Source: JBCCXL01 sp039191605 (lineage in GTDB: Bacteria; Acidobacteriota; Thermoanaerobaculia; Multivoradales; JAHZIX01). Taken from it: 64,000 bases of DNA. Made by a program: the position numbers and the translations under genes. Location of the stretch: assembly GCA_039191605.1 (NCBI GenBank), contig JBCCXL010000006.1, forward strand, positions 124,001 to 188,000. Direction: 5' to 3'. Of the stretch, positions 12,001-18,200 are shown in pieces; position 1 is the first letter of the stretch; each line of letters starts with the position of its first letter. The notes under the pieces were generated by a model, which did not search any database, had not been told where the DNA came from, and saw only the letters and a list, made by a program, of their open reading frames with translations.

Positions 12001-12221
12001 ACGGCGATGTTATAAGTCGCTAGCCCCGGCTCCAGTCGATCCAGGAACCACAGCCTCTCCTGGGCCGGCGACAGGGGCCAAAGCTCGCGGTCCCGGGGGC
12101 GCGCCGACGGCCCCCGGCGCGGGGCTTCCGACTCCCCGCCCGGGCGCCGCTGGAGCTTCGACACCAGAGCGGCGAGCTGTTCCGGGGAGAGGTTCTCCAG
12201 GGTTACCGGGCGATCACTCAT
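1..12221 (-). CDS. NRPS, at least four modules (C-A-T, C-A-T, C-A-T, Cy-A...), 3' end off window
   Basis: Multimodular peptide synthetase of at least 4073 residues. It starts at the ATG at 12221, which overlaps the upstream NRPS stop as ATGA, and stays in one frame to the window edge. Domains in order with approximate positions: C 12100-10790 (HHILGDG), A 10740-9190 (YTSGSTGRPKG near 10230), T near 9040 (GGHSLL), C 8890-7590 (HHILADG), A 7520-6000, T near 5750, C 5560-4270 (HHIVADG), A 4050-2530, T near 2400, Cy 2230-950, A from 900 to the edge. The fourth condensation-type domain carries DYLIADAWS near 1800, the DxxxxDxxS motif of heterocyclization domains, and the following A domain begins DLYN, as in cysteine activators. 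Hand-read codes for the first three A domains are DLFNNALTY, DLFNCALTY and DPRHFGVQV; the first two resemble codes I associate with alanine, and the third shares DPRHF with Lys2-type aminoadipate domains. The N-terminus (MSDRPVTLENLSPEQLAALV) looks like a docking or pre-C helix. Substrates are inference; domain calls are firm. Confidence 0.95.
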   Translation of the reverse strand, partial: MSDRPVTLENLSPEQLAALVSKLQRRPGGESEAPRRGPSARPRDRELWPLSPAQERLWFLDRLEPGLATYNIAVAFEIQGVLDRRALSAAWIEIQRRHEILRTTFEVRDGKPRQRPEGCFPSAPAWGQGAAPDLTAGLQRATEESRRPFDLATGPLLRCCVIPVVDGSHVLVLVLHHILGDGWSAGILLRELGALYGAALEGSSQDGVASGAGDPAVFEGVLPPLPLHYVDFAAWQMGQLESGAWGDQLEGWRNALDGAPETLELAVDRTPGSGSSGRGMQVRRRLGGGVHSAVEALARELRCSTFSLLVAAWGALLGRLTGSADLLLATPVAGRRYQTLEPLVGCFVNTLLLRLRQPVAGTFAELVRQAHGEVAQATARQELPFAHLVRELNPQRSLGHAPLAQVMVVYDEATPTLELPGARCALRPLDTGMAKYHWLLAFRGRGDDFEVALELDLDRFDEETGRRHLEHLGDWLESTLAAPHQPLGALPWLSPGERHQLLAEWGAGDLPSPPGATLHQAVMAQALGRASQPASWCGGEALSYGELESRSRRLALRLLELGIGAEEVVAVRMERSLDLLPTLLGVLRAGAAYVPIDPAYPPARQALMMEDSAARWCLTDAGSTGPGAGAPADLAVADLLYGPEPVAAQLPRVRPQQLAYVIYTSGSTGRPKGVELTHRAAAELVRWAGQSYSPRELAGVLAATSVCFDLSIFELFAPLAHGGGVILVDDALAFVDLPPREAERVTLINTVPSAITELLRGGALPTSLLTVNLAGEALPRELVRRLYESGVGRVWNLYGPSEDTTYSTAALVSRGGEAAPSIGRPLPGSFAVVTDGGGAPQPVGVPGELRLGGVQLARGYRQRPALTAERFVPDPWSAGPGGRLYRTGDRVRWRRDGRLSFLGRLDQQVKVRGFRIEIGEVESALRALPLLADAAVAVVGQGAARRLGALVTLAAGAGEGAGTGEGAGVLSAVVAEDLGRRLPAHMVPAVIFEAQRLPRLPNGKVDRRAVLRQLEGGEAGASRQPPEGDEERLVAGLFQRLLEISEIGRDDDFFALGGHSLLAFRAVNDLRQITGVELPVRALFEQPTVRALALILTQLGAAEAGEALRRSPQDGPAPLSFEQERLWFLERLGEPSAVYNLPLELRLEGPLQVAALHRALRLLVVRQQVFLTRFEERGGVPLQAMDGDPRGAAQLPLVDLGALAPGRRRELADELARRVAMGPFRLAGGPLHRLLLVRTEPGAHRLLACVHHILADGASVAVLLRELAWIYGACCAGASRKVEVQGLPPLPVSYGDYARWQCRRLDPRALERRIEGWRQRLEGASALELPTDRPRPALRSTAGEHLAFRLPAGRSEAVESYARRSGMTPFMVYAAATGWFLGRLAGQRRVQIGSPVANRQRSEVEHLVGFFANTVVIPLDLGPATAESGSGSPGRRALSFDDLARRGRASSRRAFADQDLPLAVLVEALRPERDLSRTPLFQAMVALRQEVPSPSFAGLSSELRELVTATAKFDWTIFLTPRRGGDGDGLVEFATDLFDTVTIERWVEWWGRALDRALEFPQRPLQDLSWLSDSEQRQLQSIAESAAVRLDADQPGPGLHGFFFHHSRRQPQAAALVTAQQRYSYGELASWALAIGELLAQRGVGPGDLVAVALERRPQLLAALLAVLSRGAAYVPLDPAHPARRNAMIVEGCAPVLALVEAGGGVLELDSVPTMEIEGFTSAAGIDAAPAEAPRLEVVDPRQLAYVIYTSGSTGRPKGVALTHGGALELAAWSQATFHGEEAAAVLASTSVCFDLSVFEIFVTLARGATVVLVEDAVSLAQSPPPAAVTLINTVPSAMAELVRLGAVPDSVHTVCLAGEALRGDLVRAIYRDTSVQRVLNLYGPSEDTTYSTLAVMPREGDLGGFGGEPSIGLPIDGTRAEVLDQDGHRVPPGAVGELSLGGRGLARGYYRRPALTAASFVPDPFSSRPGARLYRTGDRVRWIGGGGLHFLGRRDQQVKLRGFRVELGEIEAVLQGLDAVAESAVVVVGEGSAARLAAYYVLAEGGEEQPQETQPQEVQPRELQRALAAHLPEHMVPRVWTRLGELPRTPTGKIQRRALPPPGAASASSSPGLSGRPAEAPRRGPRGQTEERLSTIWSELLQSASSVGSGDDFFALGGHSLLVMQLAARLRDSFGIEVPLQELFQATTLEEQARLLEAETPEHAPEPAAELPAVEVDGGQPLPLSPAQERLWILQQLDPGTSAFVIPLVLELRGPLRIGALETALAAVMQRHEILRTAFSQGDEGPLQQALPARPAPLRRVDLTGLSLHQRLTTATWLQRREASLGFDLGRPPLLRALCIALDGARHELQLTVHHIVADGWSLRVLLREVASLYRRPLDPAAGGRAEDSEPLDPAALAATLEPLPLQFAGAAALQRRWLQSAEAEVDREYWRARLGSGITPLDLPFDRPRPAFQSFTPARLEQRLDAALTDSVDALGGLVGATRFMVVLAAFQELLGRLAGRDDVVVGAPLAGRHDRRLEPLVGLFLNTLALRLDRAGEPTFRQLVERVRQRATEAYSHGRLPFEVVLETVQPERDPSRTSLLQVFLNQLTFPVETLSLPGVEVRERPAPDLASKFDLTLYLRELEGVIQLDWVYNADLFDAPRVLEMSRQLRCLLEAAAEEPDAVARRASLLTPEARQILPDLAAPLDLQARDRAGGELSLRVRRWARERPEAPAVLEDGGALSYRQLDQHADAVAYRLGSQWRAPRRAHRPERGGSVVSHEVVAVLTERQRGLPAVLLGILRSDSAWLILDADYPAPVLAQRLRRAGATALVTLAGEGPRRRGEELRELGALTAAEVFAVDEDGAPVAASGAAARIPASSPEAAPEPSGALAYIAFTSGSSGEPRAVMGTLEPVEHFLHWHVEGHGFSAEDRFALLSGLGHDPLLRDVFTPLWCGATLAVPAGDALSEPGWLARWMERHGVTVLHLTPSLGDLLLEGSEVQLPALRYAFFGGEALSPGSVAQLRRRAPWVRCFNVYGATETPQVMAAYEVPDTLPPTEHCLPLGRGIEGVQLLVLGAAGLAAPGELGEIVIRSPYLSLGYRAAAAATTARFRPDPFASAAAPGGRVYHSGDLGRYELDGAVSFAGRWDRQLSIRGFRVEPAAIEGVLERRPEVRGAAVLAVTGAQGDPALAAFVTADVEDYGSAAEALRRELMARLPAYAVPESVEVLERLPRTPNGKIDAAALRQRVVQQRAAKGSRRTPRSAAEAAIAEIWSEVLGVADPALDVSFFSLGGHSLLATRLVARLQRELGLNISLRALFEEPTVEGLAASAAATVEAATLPAAQPDPRGRHEPFPLTEIQQAYWVGRSGGLELGGVASHRYLEIESDHLDLPRLTAAWRRLVERHDMLRAVVGSNGEQRVLATVEPYDIALTDLSAASAEKAQQHLAQLREAKSHQVLSLDRWPLFELEAVRLLGGGLRLLLSFDYLIADAWSFRLLLQELLQLYESGSAVRFEPLELTFRDYVLAVAAVRRSALYESSRSYWLERIPELPPGPDLPFHKDPATLREQRFRRRSATVPTPLWQRLQQRGRAFGVTASGLLLAAFGEVLGTWSRSPSFSLVLTLFNRLPVHPEVHQLVGDFTTTTLLALHRHPGESFEQRVRRCQRQLWSDLDHRYFSGVEVVREMGKARGHQMRAATPIVFTSTLDLAAVDESGPTPELPGEVVYSVSQTPQVLLDHQVSEVDGALHLNWDAVEEAFPAGMVDSMFDFYLQLLEDLGREDRSWSDSLIGALPRRQLEARIQANATQGEIDAGLLQDGFLRWARREPERIAVVAGDRELSYGELRWRAAAVAESLLKATADHPPVAPGELVAVVMEKGWEQVVATFGILAAGGAYLPADPQWPSSRLNGILEAGGVRRVLTQPAWRESLPWPPALEVAGLAAEGVHTALGIAEVEREDGERIEPAWRPRAQNTDLAYVIFTSGSTGRPKGVAMEHGAALNTCLDINRRFQVGPQDAVLSLSALTFDLSVYDLFGVLGAGGRVVLPPPRDDREPARWLHWIETGGVTLWNTVPALLEMLVRYIAPRLTLGSG

Positions 12222-15200
12222 GACTCGTCGATCTCCGTCAGGGCGGCGTTGAGCTCCTCCGCCGACAGCGCCGCCATCAGCCCTTCGGCGACCGCCACCG
12301 AGAGGGCCGCCACGGTGGGGGAAGCGACGAAGCGAGCCGGCGTCACCTCGGCACCGAAGGTGTCCCGCACCCGCGCCAAGAGTCGGGTGACCTGCAGCGA
12401 ATGCCCTCCGAGAGCAAAGAAATCATCCAGCACCCCCAGCGGCTGTTCCGGCTCCAGCAGCTCCTCCCACATCGCCAACAGGGCGACCTCGAGATCGCTG
12501 CGCGGCGCCACTGGCTCGCTGCGGGGCTGCGGAACCGGCAGCCGGCGACGATCGATCTTGCCGTTCGAGGTCAGCGGCAGGCTGTGCAGGAAGAGAATGC
12601 GGGTCGGCACCATCGCCCGGGGCAGGCGCTGAGACAGCCAATCCCGCAGCTCCTGCTCGCTGCTCTCGACGGCGGGCACCGCCACCGCGTAGCCCACCAG
12701 GAAAGACGACGCCCCCTCGCCGATGAGGCGAACCGCCGTGCGCTGCACGCCGGGATGGGAGCTCAGCGCCGCCTCCACCTCCCCCAGCTCGATGCGCGCC
12801 CCACGCAGCTGCACCTGATCGTCGAGGCGCTCGAGGAAGTGCAGCTCTCCAGCGGCATCCCAGCGCACCGCGTCGCCGCTGTGGTAAATGCGCTCCCCCA
12901 CCGCTAGAGGGTGAGGCCGGAAGACCCCGGCGGTGGCCGCTGGAGAGTCCAGATAGCCGCGAGCCAGGCTCTCGCCGGCAATGCAGAGTTCCCCCACCGC
13001 CCCCGGCCCCAGGGGACGACCGTCGACGCCACAAACCAGCGCTTCGACGCCCTGGATGGGGCTACCGATGGACGGCGGCCGATGCCGCGCCGAGTCCCGA
13101 TACACCACGCCAGCGGTGGCCACCACGGCGTTCTCCGTCGGGCCGTAATGATTCACTACGGTGACGCCGAAACCCTCCGGAGGAGCGCCGTGGAGTCGAT
13201 CACCGCCGGTGAGAACGAAGCTCAAGGAACCGTCCCGAAGCCCCTCTCCCGCCGCCCCCATCAGCTCCTCCGCCATCGGCGTGGGGACGAAGGTCAGGGC
13301 GATGCGGCGCTCCACCAGCCAGCGGGCCAGCTGCTCCGGCGAGGTGCGCACCTGGGTCGGACCGAGATGCAGGCAGCCGCCGGCCGCCAGACAGGGCCAC
13401 ACCTCCCACACCGAGGCGTCGAAGCCCAATCCCGCCAGCTGCGTCGCGCGGTGTCCCGGGCCCAGGGGATAGCGCCGACGATGCCAGCGAACCAGGTTCC
13501 ACAGGCCCCGGTGGCTCACCCCTACCCCCTTCGGACGGCCGGAGGAGCCGGAGGTGAAGATGACGTAGGCCAGGGCTTCCGCCGTCGGCGCTCCCGTATC
13601 GCGAAAACCGATACCGGCAGAATCATCCTGGACAGAAGAGGGCCCCACAGCGCAGGACCCCGCATCGCTCTCCAGCTGCTGCGGGGTCAACACCTCCAGG
13701 TCCGGCGGAACCGGGAAGTCTTGCTCCAGCGACAGGGCCGCCGCCAAAGTCCCATCGGTGACCAGCCAGCGGGTGCCGCTGCTCTCGAGAATGGAGGCGA
13801 TTCGGCCGCGGGGCTGAGCGGGATCGATGGCGACGTAGGCGGCACCGGCCGCCATCACCGCCATCCAGGTCAGAATCAGCTCCGAGCTGCTCTCCATCAC
13901 CACCGCAACCCGGTGCTCCGCTCCCACCCCGCGGCGCTCCAGGCTCCGGGCGATGCTTCCAGCGCGGCGCACCAGCTCGCCGTAGGTGAGGGTGCCGGCG
14001 GCGCGGCGGTCGGGCTCCTCCCCGGGAGCTTGGTCCCAGCTCAACGCCAGGGTCTGAGGGTGGAGCTGCGCCCAGTGGTGGATCTCCGCCAGCACCCCGC
14101 GCCGCGGCGGCGCGGAATCCACCCGGCGCCCGGCGTTCCACTCCACCCAACATTGATGACGCTGGGCGCAGCTCCAGGGCGAGAGCTCCCCCGTCGGCCG
14201 CCCCGGATCGGCGACTATCTGCTGAGTCAGCTGAATCCACTGCCGCAGCAAGCGCTCCGCCGTGGTGGTGTCGAAGCGAGCCCGCCGGAAGGCCAGGGAA
14301 ATCTCCCACCGCTGCGCTGAGCTCGATCCGCGATGGTGGAGCGTCCAGTCCAGATCGGCCTTCGCGGTGGCGGTCTCCCGGGCCGTCGCCAGGATCTCTA
14401 GATCGTCGAGCCGCAGCGGCGCCGGCCAGCGCTCCTCCGCCAGGGTGATGGCGGGCCCCGCCGACGCCGAGCCGAGGCTCGAGGGCGGCAGCCAGCGGCA
14501 ATCCCAAAGATCCAGGATCGTGGTCCGGGCGGCGGCCAGCAGCTCCTCCACCGGGCGATCCCAGCGCAGCTCCAGGTGCGCCGGCAGGAGGTTCACCAAA
14601 TAGCCCAGCACCCCCTCCAGCTCCTCGCGATCCCGCTGCCCTACCGGCGTCATCACCGCCACCGAGGCGTTTCCCCCGTAGCGCGCCAGCAGCACCGCGA
14701 GGGCGGCGAGACAGATCATTAAGGGGCTGACCTGGTGGCGCCGTCCCAGGCTCTCCATCGCCGCCACGAAGTTCGGCGGGAGCCGGCGGCGCAATATGCC
14801 GCTCGCCTCGCCCTCCCCAACGGGACGATCGTGGGGCAGGCGCTGGTTCAGCGCCGCCGTCTGAGCCTTCCCCAGGCGCCCGCGAATCTCCGCCACCCAC
14901 TCGTCTCCCTGGCCATCCACCAGCACCCGCTGCCAGGCGGCGACAGCGGCCCAATCCAGGGCCGGCGCGGCGGCGATCCCCGCCTCGTCACGCCCCTCTC
15001 CCCGCCGCTGTAGCTGATACCGCTGGTAGAGCTGCGCCCAATCCCGCAGCAGGATCGCCGCCGACGGACCATCCGCCACCATGTGGTGGGCGCAGAGCAG
15101 CAGCTGATGACGTTCCGGCGTCAGCCGAACCAGCACCGTGCGCCACAGCGGCGCCTGCCCCCGCACCTCGAAGGGCCGGCGCGCCTCCCGCACCGCGAGT

Positions 15201-18200
15201 CGCCGGGCCTCCGCAGCGGCCTCTGAGTCGAGGGCGGAGAGGTCCACCGCCGGCAGCGGCCGAGGCTCGGCGAGGGTCCACCGGGGGCGGCCGTCGTGAT
15301 CGGCAAAGCAGGCCCGCAGCAGATCGTGGCGTTCCTCGAGGCCGTGAAGAGCCGCGGCGAGGGCCCGGGGCTGCAGCGCGCCGCTCAGCTCCAGAGTCAT
15401 CGGCAGATTGAAGGCGGGGGACGAGGGGTGCAGCAGCTGCCGGCGCCACAGCTCCTCCTGCCCCGGGGACACCGGCGAGATCTCGTCGCCGGCAGCTCCG
15501 GAGGTCGCCGTCAGCGGGAAGAAATCTTCCAGGTCGAGATCCGGCCCGGCCCCCTGCTGCCGCAGGCTCTCCAGCCGCCGCGCCAGCGCCTCCACCGTCG
15601 GCGCCTCGAAGAGGATACGCACCGGCACCTCCACGGCGAGAGCCTCGCTGAGCCGCGAGGCCATGCGGGCGGCGGCGAGGGAGTGCCCGCCGCTATCGAA
15701 GAAGCCCGCCCCGCGCCGCGGCGGCGAGCCCAGCACCTCTCGCCACACCTCCGCCGTCAACGCCGCCACCGGCGTGGTTTCCGCCGTCGGTTCGGCCGTC
15801 TCGGTGCCCGCTCCGGGAGCCGGCAGCCGGTGGCGATCGACCTTACCGCTGGCGGTCAGGGGCATCTCGTCCAGCAGCACATAGAGGCCCGGATGAGCCG
15901 GCGCCGGCAGGCGATCGAAGACCGCCCAGCGGGCCGCGGCGGTGGCCTCCCTCCGGGTCGATGCCGAGGCCCGTAAATAGGCCACCAGGGTCGGCTCGGC
16001 CGCAACGTCCGTACGCAGCAGCACCGCCGCCTGGTCGATCTCCCGGGCGCTGGTCAACGCCGTCTCGATCTCTCCAAGCTCCAGTCGGTGGCCCCGCACC
16101 TTCACCTGGTGATCGATGCGACCCTCGAAGCGAAGACGCCCGTCGGCGCTCCAGCGCCCGCGATCGCCGGTCCAATAGCGCCGTCCCCCCGCCGTTCGCG
16201 GATCCGGCCGAAAGCGCTCCGCGGTACGCGCCGGCAGCCCCATGTAGCCTCGCGCCAACCCCGAACCGCCCAGGGTAATCTCGCCCCGAGCCCCCAACGC
16301 CACCGCGGCGCCGCAGCGATCCACGATCTCCACTCGGGTGTTGTCGATGGGCCGCCCGAGGGTGATCTGCGCCGCGTCGCCGATGTCCTTATCCAGCGGC
16401 GCCACCGTCGACCACACCGTGGTCTCCGTCGGGCCGTAGAGGTTCCACAACTCGCTGGCCTCCGCCGTCAGGCGCTCCGCCAGCGCCGGATCCAGCGGTT
16501 CCCCGCCGCTGAAAATGCGCAGCCCCGACGGCGCCTTCCAGCCGGCGAAGAGCAGCATTCGCCAGCTCGAGGGCGTGGCCTGCATCACCGTCACCGACGC
16601 CGCCGCCAGGGCCGCCGAGAGCCGTTGTCCGTCGGCGGCGGTGGCGGAATCCACCCAGGCGACGCGGGCCCCCACGGTAAGCGGCAGCAGCACCTCCAGC
16701 AGCGAGATATCGAAGGAGAGGCTGGTGTGGGCCAGCACCACGTCCTCAGCGCCGACCCCCGGGCGGCGAGCCATGGACTGGAGGAAATTCGCCAGCGCGC
16801 CGTGAGGAATCGCCACCCCCTTCGGCCGGCCGGTGGATCCCGAGGTGTAGAGCAGATAGGCCAGGCGCTGAGGGGCCAAGGTCTCGCTCTGCGGCGCCTC
16901 GATCTCCGGATCCGTCTCGGCGCCCTCGGCACTCACTAGCTTGCCCCAAGACAATACCCGAGGCCAGGGCCCAGGACGCTCGCCCCACGCCCCTTTCAAT
17001 TCCTCCACCGCGGCGTCCCCGCCGTCGTCGACGATCAGCAGCGGCACCCCGGCATCCGCCATCATCAGCGCCGCCCGCGCCGGAGGCAGCCTCGAATCCA
17101 GCGGCAGGAAGCTCAGCCCCGACTCCAGGATGCCCAGCAGCACGACGAAGAGATGGGGGCCTGGCTCTAGCCTCAGGGCCACCGGCGTCTCGGCACCCAG
17201 CCGCTGCCGGGAGAGCCCGCGAGCCAGGGCCCGCGCCTGTCGAGCGAGCTCGCCGTAGGTCAACCCAGAGCTCTCAGCAAAACTCAGCCCAGAGCCCTCG
17301 GCGGCGACCACCGCCGGCCGCAGCGGGTGCATCGCGGCGCGGGCGAAAATCTTGTGGTGAACGGGCTCGAAGCCGCCGCGGCCCCAGGAATTGACCGCCG
17401 ACGCAGCGGTGTCGTTCCAGGCCGTCAGCAGCTGGTGCCGCTCACCGCGCCCCAACAGCGGAAGAGAGCCGAGGCTGCGCCGGGGATCCTCCACCACCGC
17501 CCGGGCCAGCGACTCCAGCTGGCGCAGGAAGCGCTCCACCGTTACCGCCTCCAGCTGACCGGCGTCGAATTCCAGCGCCAGCACCGCTGCTCCCGCGGGG
17601 GTCGGTACGACATCCAGAGCGAGGTCAAAGCGCGGATCCGCCGGCGGCAGATCCCAGCTGCGCAGCTTCAGGGGGCCCATCTCCAGAGCTTCCTCTCCCT
17701 CACCGGCGGCCACCGCCGCGAGCCCCCGGGGCGCCCCCGGCGGCGGCGCCTGGTAGGCGAAGAAGGTCTGGAAGAGGGGCGCTTCGTGGCGATCGCCGCC
17801 GAGCTCCCGGGCCAAGGCCACCAAATCCAGCTCGCGGTGATCCAGGGCGTCCAGCACCTCCCGCCGCCAGCGCTCCAGGGTCTCCTCCCAGGGTGCCTGG
17901 CGGCGCCCCTGGAGCCGCAGCGGCAGCGGACGCACCAAATAGTCCACCGCCTCCCGCAGCGCCGGCAGATCTCGCCCGGCGGAGGGCACTCCCACCATCA
18001 CCTCCTCGCTGTCCGTGAGCCGCAGCAGCCAGGTGCCATAGAGGCTCAGAAAAGCGACGAAGGGGGTCGCCCCAGTGGCCGCCGCCCGCTCGAGGAAGGC
18101 TTCCTTCAGAGCGCCTCCAAGGCGCCGACGAAGGCGCCCGCCACGGCGCGGCCGGGCGCCTTCGCTGGGCAGGCGCAGTACCGGCAGCGGGGTCGTCAAT